From contig DHDG01000007.1 of assembly GCA_002399265.1 (NCBI GenBank), forward strand, positions 1-21,407: a stretch of DNA of 21,407 nucleotides, read 5' to 3'. How positions within the stretch are numbered: position 1 is the first letter of the stretch; every line of letters starts with the position of its first letter. The stretch is from Firmicutes bacterium UBA4882 (GTDB lineage: Bacteria; Bacillota; UBA4882). The notes under the pieces are model-generated. The model saw only the letters and a program-made list of their open reading frames with translations, had not been told where the DNA came from and ran no database searches. The position numbers and the translations under genes were made by a program. Positions 14,692 to 21,407 of this stretch are shown here, piece by piece.

Positions 14692-15234
14692 TTACGCCGC
14701 CCGGAAGGGCAACCCAAGCAGTCTCAATAATTCACGGGCCTCTTCGTCAGACTGCGCGGTCGTGACGATACAGATATCCATTCCGCGAATCTTATCGATC
14801 TTGTCGATATTGATTTCAGGGAAAATCAACTGCTCACGAATTCCAAGCGTATAATTGCCCCGCCCGTCAAATGCGCGGGTCGAGACACCCCGGAAGTCCC
14901 TGATGCGCGGTAAAGAGACGTTGAATAACTTATCCAGGAAATAATACATTCTTTCACCGCGAAGCGTTACTTTTGCTCCGATGGGAACTCCAGCGCGAAG
15001 CTTGAATGCGGCAATCGACTTTTTGGCCCGGGTAATCAAAGGCTTCTGCCCGGTAATCTGGCTTAGATCAGACACGGCTGCATCAAGTACTTTCGCGTCT
15101 CCGGTCGCTTCACCAACGCCCATGTTAACAACGACTTTCTCAATCTTCGGTACCTGCATGACGTTCTTGTAGCCGAAGCGCTCGATCATCGCCGGAACAA
15201 CTTCATTAGTATACTTTTCCTTCATACGGATCAC
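14692..15234 (-). CDS. rplE: 50S ribosomal protein L5
   Basis: L5 binds 5S rRNA and contacts S13 across the subunit interface. The 180-residue protein shows YKNVMQVPKIEKVVVNMGVGEA, QITGQKPLITRAKKSIAAFK, FLDKLFNVSLPRIRDFRG and IFPEINIDKIDKIRGMDI, all family hallmarks. The start is GTG at 15234 with AAGGAGG ten bases upstream. It follows rplX by 24 bases. Confidence 0.98.
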   Translation of the reverse strand: MIRMKEKYTNEVVPAMIERFGYKNVMQVPKIEKVVVNMGVGEATGDAKVLDAAVSDLSQITGQKPLITRAKKSIAAFKLRAGVPIGAKVTLRGERMYYFLDKLFNVSLPRIRDFRGVSTRAFDGRGNYTLGIREQLIFPEINIDKIDKIRGMDICIVTTAQSDEEARELLRLLGLPFRAA

Positions 15235-15258
15235 GATGCATTCCCCTCCTTCCCGGGC

Positions 15259-15585
15259 CTAGTCTATAGTCCGCCCGCAATGCTTACAGGCGCGTACCGG
15301 TTCATTTCCGGTAGTATCGCGGCTGATACGGGTCGGTTTGCTGCATCCCGGGCAAATTAGCATCACTTTGCTCGCGGAAAGCGGCATCGGGATGTCGATC
15401 ACCCCGCCTTGGGGAGATGTTTTTGTAGGCCTGGAATGCTTTTTGGCAAGATTGAGGCCTTCAACAACAACTTTGCCATCTTTCGGCAAAACACGGAGGA
15501 TCTTGCCGCGGCGGTCCCTGTCTTTGCCCGACAGGATTACCACGGTATCGCCCTTACGTAAACGCATTTTTGTCTGGGCCACCAC
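15259..15585 (-). CDS. rplX: 50S ribosomal protein L24 (with zinc-ribbon)
   Basis: L24 is an assembly initiator near the exit tunnel. The 108-residue protein has the KOW motif RKGDTVVILSGKDRDRRGKI (10-29) and VVVEGLNLAKKHSRPT. A C-terminal zinc-ribbon follows (C78-x2-C81, C100-x2-C103), the form common in Firmicutes. Two adjacent GTG codons could start it; the first at 15585 is six bases from GGAGG. Confidence 0.97.
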   Translation of the reverse strand: MVAQTKMRLRKGDTVVILSGKDRDRRGKILRVLPKDGKVVVEGLNLAKKHSRPTKTSPQGGVIDIPMPLSASKVMLICPGCSKPTRISRDTTGNEPVRACKHCGRTID

Positions 15586-15629
15586 CGACGGCCTCCTTTC
15601 AACTGTCAGTAGAACTTTCTCACAATATC

Positions 15630-16025
15630 TTACAGAACTTCAGGAGCCAAAGAAACAATTTTCATAAAGTCTTTTTCGCGCAACTCCCGGGCTACCGGGC
15701 CAAAAATACGGGTACCGCGCGGGTTCTTCTGGTCATTAATAATTACTGCTGCATTATCGTCGAACCGGATGTATGAGCCGTCAGGCCTGCGCACCTCTTT
15801 TTTAGTACGAACGACAACGGCATGCACTATTTCGCCTTTCTTCACTCCTGCACCGCCTGCTCCTTTACGAGCTGCTGAAGGAGGAAGGGCATCCTTTACC
15901 ACGGCGATTATTAGATCCCCGATACTGGCGTAACGACGTTGGGAGCCGCCTAAAACCTTGATGCACATAACCTTTTTGGCACCAGAGTTATCCGCCACAT
16001 TCAGGATGGTTTGCACCTGAATCAT
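15630..16025 (-). CDS. rplN: 50S ribosomal protein L14 with a 9-residue insertion
   Basis: L14 lies at the subunit interface next to L19. It starts MIQVQTILNVADNSGAKKVMCIKV and ends RELREKDFMKIVSLAPEVL, both very typical. The length is 131 instead of the usual 122. The extra nine residues lie in one loop: where most bacteria have a short PGG- or PRG-like turn before VKKG, this protein reads LPPSAARKGAGGAG (about residues 47-60). The frame is intact on both sides, so this is an insertion and not a frameshift. ATG start with AGGAGG upstream. Confidence 0.96.
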   Translation of the reverse strand: MIQVQTILNVADNSGAKKVMCIKVLGGSQRRYASIGDLIIAVVKDALPPSAARKGAGGAGVKKGEIVHAVVVRTKKEVRRPDGSYIRFDDNAAVIINDQKNPRGTRIFGPVARELREKDFMKIVSLAPEVL

Positions 16026-16053
16026 TTCGGCCCCTCCTTTCCCACGATCTGGA

Positions 16054-16311
16054 CTACTTGGCTTTCTCTACAATATCTACAACCCGCCACCGCTTGTCAC
16101 GGCTTAGAGGCCGGGTCTCCATAATACGGACTTTATCGCCGGTCTGGCATTCATTAGCTTCGTCGTGAGCCTTGTAACGCTCAGTCCGTCTAATGGTTTT
16201 GTTGTACAACGGATGCTGTACCAGGCGCTCGACAGCAACGACAACGGTTTTATCCATTTTATCGCTGACCACCTGGCCAATCCGTGTTTTGCGAAGACTG
16301 CGCTCAGTCAC
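16054..16311 (-). CDS. rpsQ: 30S ribosomal protein S17
   Basis: S17 is a primary 16S-binding OB-fold protein. The GTG at 16311 gives 85 residues starting TERSLRKTRIGQVVSDKMDK, the standard N-terminus, with GGAGG nine bases upstream. An in-frame ATG at 16341 would add ten residues and place its start almost at the rpmC stop; it is rejected. The C-terminus contains GDKVRIMETRPLSRDKRWRV. Confidence 0.97.
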   Translation of the reverse strand: MTERSLRKTRIGQVVSDKMDKTVVVAVERLVQHPLYNKTIRRTERYKAHDEANECQTGDKVRIMETRPLSRDKRWRVVDIVEKAK

Positions 16312-16346
16312 TTGTAATAACCTCCTCCCCGTCGAAATCATGAGTC

Positions 16347-16547
16347 TTATAGACCCAGTTGACGCTCGCGGATTACTGTTTTTACCAACGCGATGCCCCG
16401 ACGTACATCTTTCATCCTCATTGGGTTATCCAACTGGCCAGTAGCGAGTTGGAACCGGAGGTTAAAATACTCTTCTTTGAGATCGGCGAGCTTTTCATTT
16501 AGTTCAAATCCGGTCAAATCACGGATGTCTTTGACTTTAACCTTCAT
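16347..16547 (-). CDS. rpmC: 50S ribosomal protein L29
   Basis: L29 is a small two-helix protein at the exit tunnel that contacts trigger factor and the signal recognition particle. The ATG at 16547 gives 66 residues beginning KVKVKDIRDLTGFELNEKL, with GGGTGA close upstream. An in-frame GTG at 16556 also has a well-placed GAGG and would add three residues, so either may be used. The gene overlaps the end of rplP by about ten bases. Confidence 0.95.
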   Translation of the reverse strand: MKVKVKDIRDLTGFELNEKLADLKEEYFNLRFQLATGQLDNPMRMKDVRRGIALVKTVIRERQLGL

Positions 16548-16968
16548 TAAGCTCACCCGCTTCCTCGCGTTTTACAAACTTGGTTTTAATAGGAAACTTG
16601 TGTGCCGCCAGCCGGCAGGCTTCACGTGCCAAGTCCTCAGGAACTCCCCCGATTTCAAAGAGAATTCTTCCGGGTTTGACAACGGCAACCCAATGCTCAG
16701 GAGCGCCTTTACCGGAACCCATACGGGTTTCAGCCGGTTTGGCTGTGACGGACTTATCAGGGAAAATCTTAATCCAGACTTTCCCGCCGCGCTTGAGATA
16801 ACGGGTCAGAGCGATACGGGCAGCCTCGATTTGAACGTTGGTAATCCAGCCGGGTTCAAGGGCCTTCAGGCCATACTCTCCGAGTATCAGACTGGAACCG
16901 CGGATCGCCTTCCCCTTCATGCGGCCACGCATTACTTTGCGGTATTTAACTCTTTTGGGGACTAACAT
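16537..16968 (-). CDS. rplP: 50S ribosomal protein L16
   Basis: L16 lies beside the A site and helps shape the peptidyl transferase centre. The 143-residue protein begins MLVPKRVKYRKVMRGRMKG and shows ITNVQIEAARIALTRYLKRG, TRMGSGKGAPEHWVAVVKPG and REACRLAAHKFPIKTKFV. The ATG lies three bases past the rpsC stop; GGAGG inside the end of rpsC serves as its ribosome binding site, indicating coupling. Confidence 0.98.
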   Translation of the reverse strand: MLVPKRVKYRKVMRGRMKGKAIRGSSLILGEYGLKALEPGWITNVQIEAARIALTRYLKRGGKVWIKIFPDKSVTAKPAETRMGSGKGAPEHWVAVVKPGRILFEIGGVPEDLAREACRLAAHKFPIKTKFVKREEAGELNEG

Positions 16969-16971
16969 AAC

Positions 16972-17634
16972 TTACTCGCCTCCTTGGGCACGGACGGCGG
17001 CTTTTTTCTCCGGCAGGACTTCGCCTTTATAGATCCATACCTTTACGCCGATCTTGCCGTAAGTTGTGTCCGCCTCGGCGAAGCCGTAATCAATGTTTGC
17101 CCTCAAAGTATGCAAAGGTACTTTTCCTTCGGTATACCTTTCCGTACGGGCAATTTCAGCACCACCCAAACGTCCGCTGACAATAATCTTGACGCCCTGG
17201 GCACCAAGACGCATAGTCCGGCCGATGGACTGTTTCATAGCTCTGCGGAATGAAATGCGCCGTTTCAGTTGAAAAGCAATGTTTTCCGCAACTAGCTGGG
17301 CATTGGTTTCCGGCTGCTTAATTTCGGCAATATTAATATTAACCTGTCTTCCGGTGCGTTGCTCAAGGTCTTTACGCAGTACTTCTACTTCGGCACCACC
17401 ACGTCCGATTACCATACCAGGGCGGGCAGTGTGAATGGTGACCTTCAGCTGGTTGGCCTTGCGCTCAGTCTCTACTTTTGCAACGCTGGCGCTGGCCAAC
17501 TTCTTTAACAGATATTTACGGATTGCAATATCTTCGTGAAGCAAAGTGACATAGTCTTTCTCCGCAAACCACTTTGCATCCCAATCCCGAATAACACCGA
17601 TCCTAAATCCAATTGGATGAACCTTTTGACCCAC
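16972..17634 (-). CDS. rpsC: 30S ribosomal protein S3
   Basis: S3 forms part of the mRNA entry channel. The 220-residue protein begins GQKVHPIGFRIGVIRDW, has a type II KH domain with the GMVIGRGGAEVE loop, and a C-terminal domain with GVKIIVSGRLGGAEIART and TTYGKIGVKVWIYKGEVLP. The start is GTG at 17634 with AGGAGG eight bases upstream. It sits between rplV and rplP. Confidence 0.98.
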   Translation of the reverse strand: MGQKVHPIGFRIGVIRDWDAKWFAEKDYVTLLHEDIAIRKYLLKKLASASVAKVETERKANQLKVTIHTARPGMVIGRGGAEVEVLRKDLEQRTGRQVNINIAEIKQPETNAQLVAENIAFQLKRRISFRRAMKQSIGRTMRLGAQGVKIIVSGRLGGAEIARTERYTEGKVPLHTLRANIDYGFAEADTTYGKIGVKVWIYKGEVLPEKKAAVRAQGGE

Positions 17635-17646
17635 GCGTTATCCCTC

Positions 17647-17979
17647 CTATCGTTGTTTGAGGACAACCGTAATGTGGCTGGTCCGCTTACGAATCATAGC
17701 CGCTCGACCCTGCGCTCTCGGCATGAACCGTTTCAAGGTCGGACCTTGATCGACAAACGCCTGGGCAACATACAGGGCGTCGCGGTTCATCTGATGGTTG
17801 GTCTCGGCATTGGCGGCCGCCGACTTTACGACCTTAGAAATAACTGATGCGGCGGCTTTCGGGGCAAAATCCAAAGTACTGATTGCCTCCGCCAGGCTCT
17901 TACCACGAATTAAATCGATGACCTGTCTAACTTTACGCGGGGCAATTCTTACAAAGCGCGCTGACGCTTTGGATTCCAT
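17647..17979 (-). CDS. rplV: 50S ribosomal protein L22
   Basis: L22 lines the peptide exit tunnel with its long beta hairpin. The 110-residue protein begins ESKASARFVRIAPRKVRQVIDLIRG and has the hairpin stretch KRFMPRAQGRAAMIRKRTSHITVV near the end. ATG start with GGGGAGG upstream. The 44-base gap before it has runs of C and G that can form a small stem, without a T run. Confidence 0.98.
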   Translation of the reverse strand: MESKASARFVRIAPRKVRQVIDLIRGKSLAEAISTLDFAPKAAASVISKVVKSAAANAETNHQMNRDALYVAQAFVDQGPTLKRFMPRAQGRAAMIRKRTSHITVVLKQR

Positions 17980-18023
17980 GCCTATACCTCCCCTCTCTCC
18001 CCTTTCAGGGAGGGCTGATTGCC

Positions 18024-18308
18024 TTATTTCAAGGCTGTTGACTTTTCAGTACGCCCACCATGACCGCGATAAGTGCGTGTGGGGGCAAATTCGCCGAGCT
18101 TTTGTCCGACCATTTCCTCAGAAATGTAAACCGGAACATGTTTTCGTCCATCGTGAACAGCCAAGGTATGCCCCACCATATCGGGAGTTACCATCGAGGC
18201 GCGCGACCATGTTTTAATGACGCGTTTCTCGCCTTTTGTGTTCATCGCTTCGACTTTTTTCAAAAGGCTCTCATGAACATAAGGGCCCTTTTTAACTGAC
18301 CGTGACAT
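18024..18308 (-). CDS. rpsS: 30S ribosomal protein S19
   Basis: S19 lies in the small-subunit head and pairs with S13. The 94-residue protein has the family's SRSVKKGPYVHESLLKKV start, IKTWSRASMVTPDMVGHTLAVHDGRKHVPV in the middle and LGEFAPTRTYRGH near the end. ATG start with AAGGAGG upstream. It follows rplB by 22 bases. Confidence 0.98.
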   Translation of the reverse strand: MSRSVKKGPYVHESLLKKVEAMNTKGEKRVIKTWSRASMVTPDMVGHTLAVHDGRKHVPVYISEEMVGQKLGEFAPTRTYRGHGGRTEKSTALK

Positions 18309-18330
18309 TGCCGTTCCTCCTTCGTACCGC

Positions 18331-19155
18331 TTACCGGTTGCGCCGCTTAACGATCAAACGGTCGGACGGCTTGCGTTTCCGTGTCGGATGTCCAAGTGCT
18401 GGTTTACCCCACGGAGTTGACGGTGAACGACCAATGGGTGAGCGTCCTTCGCCGCCGCCATGCGGGTGATCAACCGGATTCATAACTACGCCGCGGTTAT
18501 GCGGTTTGCGACCCAACCAGCGTTGACGACCGGCTTTCCCGATGCGAACATTTTCAACGTCCTCGTTACCGACCTGGCCGATTGTTGCCATGCATTCCAG
18601 TCTGACCAGACGCATTTCCCCGCTGGGTAGCCGCAAGTTGGCATAATCGCCTTCTTTGGCCATTAACTGGGCCCCGACACCGGCCGACCGCACGATTTGG
18701 CCTCCGCACCCCGCGCGCAACTCAATGTTGTGAATAATAGTACCGAGCGGGATATTCGCCAGTGGCAATGCATTACCCGGCTTGATATCGGCATCCGGAC
18801 CGGCCTGAATCACTTGACCCACTTCGAGTCCGTTCGGAGCAAGAATGTAACGTTTTTCTCCGTCTAAATAATGCAGCAACGCAATGCGTGCCGAACGGTT
18901 CGGGTCATACTCAATGGCGGCTACTTTCGCAGGCACGCCAATCTTGTTACGCTTAAAATCAATCACACGGTACATCCGCTTGTGCCCGCCTCCGCGGAAG
19001 CGGCTTGTGATCCGTCCGTGCACATTGCGCCCACCGGACTTTTTAAGCGGCTCCAACAGCGACTTTTCCGGTACGCTTTTCGTTACTTCCGAAAATTCGG
19101 AGACTGTCATGAAGCGGCGTGCCGGCGAAGTCGGTTTGTATTTACGAACAGCCAC
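18331..19155 (-). CDS. rplB: 50S ribosomal protein L2
   Basis: L2 is needed for subunit association and sits close to the peptidyl transferase centre. The 274-residue protein has GRNVHGRITSRFRGGGHKRMYR near the N-terminus and IGNAL-type central motifs (PGNALPLANIPLGTIIHNIE). The highly conserved NPVDHPHGGGEGRSPIGR holds the key histidine. The start is GTG at 19155 with AAAGGAGG upstream. Confidence 0.98.
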   Translation of the reverse strand: MAVRKYKPTSPARRFMTVSEFSEVTKSVPEKSLLEPLKKSGGRNVHGRITSRFRGGGHKRMYRVIDFKRNKIGVPAKVAAIEYDPNRSARIALLHYLDGEKRYILAPNGLEVGQVIQAGPDADIKPGNALPLANIPLGTIIHNIELRAGCGGQIVRSAGVGAQLMAKEGDYANLRLPSGEMRLVRLECMATIGQVGNEDVENVRIGKAGRQRWLGRKPHNRGVVMNPVDHPHGGGEGRSPIGRSPSTPWGKPALGHPTRKRKPSDRLIVKRRNR

Positions 19156-19193
19156 GCTATTGACCTCCTTTACACCGGACTGTCAGCCCGTTC

Positions 19194-19478
19194 TTATACA
19201 CCTTCGAAAAACTCGATGCGGCTTCCCGGTGCCAAAGTCACGACGGCTTTTTTCCAATCCGGCCGCTGGCCGCGGAAACGACCCATGCGGGCAAATTTGC
19301 CTTCAACCCTCATCGTGTTAACCGCCAGCACCTTGACTTTAAATATTTTCTCAATGGCATCCTTGATTTGGGTTTTGTTCGCTTTGAGATCCACCATAAA
19401 GGAATACTTGTTCTCTCCGATTAGATCATTGGTCTTTTCTGTGACCAACGGTTTGCGGATAATATCCCTCGCATCCAT
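19194..19478 (-). CDS. rplW: 50S ribosomal protein L23
   Basis: L23 is the main docking site for trigger factor and the signal recognition particle at the tunnel exit. The 94-residue protein begins DARDIIRKPLVTEKTNDL and contains KYSFMVDLKANKTQIKDAIEKIF and VRVNT-type residues (VLAVNTMRVEGK). Its ATG shares one base with the rplD stop (TAATG), a tight coupling arrangement; GGGGAGGTG lies inside rplD. Confidence 0.98.
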   Translation of the reverse strand: MDARDIIRKPLVTEKTNDLIGENKYSFMVDLKANKTQIKDAIEKIFKVKVLAVNTMRVEGKFARMGRFRGQRPDWKKAVVTLAPGSRIEFFEGV

Positions 19479-20101
19479 TAAGCGAACACCTCCCCGACCA
19501 TCTTGGCAGCATCCGCTGTCAAAACGAGATTCTTGTGCCGCAGCACATCATACACATTCAGGGCTGTTGGAATCATGGGTTTGATGCCGGGAATATTGCG
19601 CGCAGACTTTTTGGTATTCGCATCTTCCGCGGCCAGTACCACGATGGCCGAACGATCCACGTTCATTTTTCCCAACAGCGCAGCCATCTCTTTCGTCTTT
19701 GGCTCCTCGAAATGCAAGCCTTCGACAATCAAAACCTCGCCGTCGCGCACTTTGGCTGAAAGAGCAGACTTAATGGCGACCCGGCGGGCCTTTTTCGGCA
19801 AATCATACCTGTAATCCCGAGGTTGCGGACCAAAGGTAATTCCGCCTTTAGTCCAAATCGGCGACCGGCTGCTTCCATGACGAGCACGGCCAGTGCCCTT
19901 TTGTCTCCAAGGTTTACGGCCTCCGCCGGAAACCATTGCTCTGGTCTTGGTGGCTACGGTCCCCTGACGCATACCAGCTAATTGCATGGTAACTGCTTGA
20001 TGCAGCAGGGCTTCGTTTACGTCTGCTCCGAACACCGCGTCGTCGAGGTCGAAGTCACCGACCAGTTCTCCCTGGGCGCTATACAAAGGTACTTTAGGCA
20101 T
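19478..20101 (-). CDS. rplD: 50S ribosomal protein L4
   Basis: L4 lines the exit tunnel with an extended loop. The 207-residue protein starts PKVPLYSAQGELVGDFDL, has the loop region with GGGRKPWRQKGTGRARHGSSRSP, and the C-terminal globular region with RNIPGIKPMIPTALNVYDVLRH. In some bacteria L4 also represses its own operon. ATG start with GGGAGG seven bases upstream. Confidence 0.98.
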   Translation of the reverse strand: MPKVPLYSAQGELVGDFDLDDAVFGADVNEALLHQAVTMQLAGMRQGTVATKTRAMVSGGGRKPWRQKGTGRARHGSSRSPIWTKGGITFGPQPRDYRYDLPKKARRVAIKSALSAKVRDGEVLIVEGLHFEEPKTKEMAALLGKMNVDRSAIVVLAAEDANTKKSARNIPGIKPMIPTALNVYDVLRHKNLVLTADAAKMVGEVFA

Positions 20102-20125
20102 TTGACATCCTCCCTTCGCGACCGG

Positions 20126-20767
20126 TTACTTGGCTTGTTTGACCCTTTTTGTGGTCCGTTTGACAAGAACCATTCCGCCGCGACTTCCGGGAACTGAACC
20201 CTTAATTAAAAGAAGATTGCGTTCGGCGTCCACGCGCACTACCTCCAGACCCCTGGTTGTCACGCGTTCCATTCCCAGATGGCCGGGAAGACGGCGACCT
20301 TTGAAAACTCTGGCGGGGTCGGTTCCGCTTAAAGAACCTGGACGGCGGTGATACATTGAACCATGGCTCATTGCCGCTCGATTGAAATTGTGCCGTTTGA
20401 TGGCACCGGCGAAACCTTTTCCTTTGGAAGTACCAACGACATCGACAATTTCGCCTTCTTTGAACATGTCTGCCTTGATTTCCTGTCCAACGGTGAGGTT
20501 TTCGCCTTCTTCCAAGGCAAACTCTCTCAGGTAACTAACCGGCTTGGCATTTGCCTTCGCAAAATGCCCGAGCAACGGTTTGTTGGTCCTATTTTCTCTC
20601 TTCTCTCCAAAACCGAGCTGCACAGACGTATATCCGTCTCTTTCCAGTGTCTTGGTTTGCATAACAGTGCAAGGACCAGCCTCGACTACTGTCACTGGAA
20701 CAGCCCGGCCTTCGGGGGTAAAAATCTGTGTCATACCGACTTTTCGCCCCAAAATGCCTACTGGCAT
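20126..20767 (-). CDS. rplC: 50S ribosomal protein L3
   Basis: L3 is one of the first proteins to bind 23S rRNA. The 213-residue protein begins PVGILGRKVGMTQIFTPEG and contains GTSKGKGFAGAIKRHNF, then a GSMYHRRPGSLSG stretch and RVFKGRRLPGHLGMERVT. The long internal loop reaches toward the peptidyl transferase centre. ATG start with GAGGAGGTG upstream. Confidence 0.98.
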   Translation of the reverse strand: MPVGILGRKVGMTQIFTPEGRAVPVTVVEAGPCTVMQTKTLERDGYTSVQLGFGEKRENRTNKPLLGHFAKANAKPVSYLREFALEEGENLTVGQEIKADMFKEGEIVDVVGTSKGKGFAGAIKRHNFNRAAMSHGSMYHRRPGSLSGTDPARVFKGRRLPGHLGMERVTTRGLEVVRVDAERNLLLIKGSVPGSRGGMVLVKRTTKRVKQAK

Positions 20768-20812
20768 ATTGGCACCTCCTCGGATGTCCGACAGGCGAAC
20801 ATAAGAGTCATT

Positions 20813-21121
20813 TTACAACTTGATCTCGATATCCACGCCCGCCGGCAAATCTAAACGCATCAAAGCATCTACAGTTTTCGGAGTCGGCTCGAGAATATCG
20901 ATGAGTCGCTTGTGAGTACGCATCTCAAACTGTTCACGAATATCTTTTTCCACGTGCGGGGCACGTAATACCGTGAAAATATTCTTGACTGTCGGCAGCG
21001 GAATCGGTCCTGATACCAATGCACCGGTTCTCTTTGCCGTCTCGACGATCTTCTCCGCCGACTGGTCCAGAATTTTATGATCGAAGGCCTTCAGCCGGAT
21101 CCTTATTTTCTGGCTGGCCAC
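20813..21121 (-). CDS. rpsJ: 30S ribosomal protein S10
   Basis: S10 is a small-subunit head protein that also serves in transcription antitermination as NusE. The GTG at 21121 gives 102 residues starting ASQKIRIRLKAFDHKILDQS, the standard N-terminus, with AAGGAGG eight bases upstream. An in-frame ATG at 21160 would add 13 residues that include the ribosome binding site, and is rejected. The rest includes GPIPLPTVKNIFTVLRAPHV and IDILEPTPKTVDALMRLDLPAGVDIEIKL. Confidence 0.97.
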   Translation of the reverse strand: MASQKIRIRLKAFDHKILDQSAEKIVETAKRTGALVSGPIPLPTVKNIFTVLRAPHVEKDIREQFEMRTHKRLIDILEPTPKTVDALMRLDLPAGVDIEIKL

Positions 21122-21171
21122 ATCCGGTCCCTCCTTCGTCCCTCCGGGTATTGGGGGCAATTCGCATTACT

Positions 21172-21200
21172 GCGGGCGGCCGGTTCCCCCAGCCGCCTGC
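21172..21200 (-). other. GC-rich hairpin between tuf and rpsJ
   Basis: GGCGGC (21197 to 21192 on the minus strand) pairs with GCCGCC (21180 to 21175), and after one mismatch two further pairs extend the stem. No T run follows. It sits about ten bases past the tuf stop, so it could be an RNA processing or attenuation site separating tuf from the S10 operon message. It is not a canonical terminator. Confidence 0.4.
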
Positions 21201-21210
21201 GGAAAAATGA

Positions 21211-21407
21211 TTACTCAATCACTTTGGTAACAACGCCGGCGCCGACTGTGCGTCCGCCCTCACGGATTGCAAAGCGTAGGCCTTCTTCCATAGCGATCGG
21301 GGTAATGAGTTCGATGTACATCTTAATGTTGTCGCCAGGCATAACCATCTCTACGCCTTCCGGAAGCTTCGCCACACCGGTAACGTCGGTGGTGCGGAAA
21401 TAGAACT
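21211..21407 (-). CDS. tuf: Elongation factor Tu, C-terminal part (truncated by window edge)
   Basis: The last 65 codons of EF-Tu are present, from FYFRTTDVTGVAKLPEGVEM through MPGDNIKMYIELITPIAMEE to the end GGRTVGAGVVTKVIE. This is beta-barrel domain III, which contacts the tRNA acceptor stem and EF-Ts. The stop is TAA at 21211-21213; the rest of the gene lies beyond the right edge. EF-Tu delivers aminoacyl-tRNA to the ribosome. Its position directly before rpsJ joins the str operon to the S10 operon. Confidence 0.97.
   Translation of the reverse strand, partial: FYFRTTDVTGVAKLPEGVEMVMPGDNIKMYIELITPIAMEEGLRFAIREGGRTVGAGVVTKVIE

Noticed and set aside
17980..18023. CCCTCCC / GGGGAG stem between rpsS and rplV as a terminator
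   Set aside because: Short stem, no T run, and it lies inside an operon whose next gene must be expressed.
18871..19584. 237-codon plus-strand reading frame opposite rplB, rplW and rplD
   Set aside because: It lies antisense to three clearly conserved ribosomal protein genes, has no ribosome binding site and resembles no family; it is a compositional shadow.

Overview
The window is the left end of a Firmicutes-type ribosomal protein super-operon. Nearly everything lies on the minus strand, so transcription runs from the right edge to the left. The gene order (tuf, S10-spc-alpha genes, ECF transporter genes, truA, rplM, rpsI), the strong AGGAGG-type ribosome binding sites, the zinc (C+) forms of S14, S4, L24 and L36, the zinc-finger adenylate kinase and the KOW/L14e-like gene before infA all point to an anaerobic Bacillota lineage (Clostridia or Negativicutes). 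The sequence alone does not let me go further.

Layout, in order of transcription. The window opens inside the 3' end of tuf (21211-21407). The S10 block follows: rpsJ, rplC, rplD, rplW, rplB, rpsS, rplV, rpsC, rplP, rpmC, rpsQ. Next is the spc block: rplN, rplX, rplE, rpsN, rpsH, rplF, rplR, rpsE, rpmD, rplO, secY, adk. Then come a KOW-domain gene, infA, rpmJ, and the alpha block (rpsM, rpsK, rpsD, rpoA, rplQ). No methionine aminopeptidase gene (map) lies between adk and the KOW gene, where related genomes often carry it. After rplQ there is an energy-coupling-factor module: a single fused two-domain ATPase (4405-6237), ecfT, then truA. rplM and rpsI have their own sigma-A-like promoter and a structured leader, and end at a strong, nearly symmetrical terminator (1674-1718).

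Left of the terminator is a short accessory region: a minus-strand DUF3788/DUF3795-like gene and a convergent plus-strand small Cys-rich gene. At the extreme left edge is a very good minus-strand promoter (80-108) followed by the conserved rRNA-leader motif (4-23). An rRNA operon therefore probably starts here and runs out of the window.

Most of the window is ordinary translation machinery: ribosomal proteins, initiation factor 1, RNA polymerase alpha, the SecY channel, adenylate kinase and a tRNA pseudouridine synthase. The most unusual gene is the fused ECF ATPase. Its two nucleotide-binding domains have decayed in a complementary way, leaving the parts of one composite ATP site recognisable and the other apparently dead. 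Other oddities are a 9-residue insertion in L14, a 12-bp tandem repeat across the rpoA stop codon, and a high share of GTG and TTG starts in highly expressed genes.
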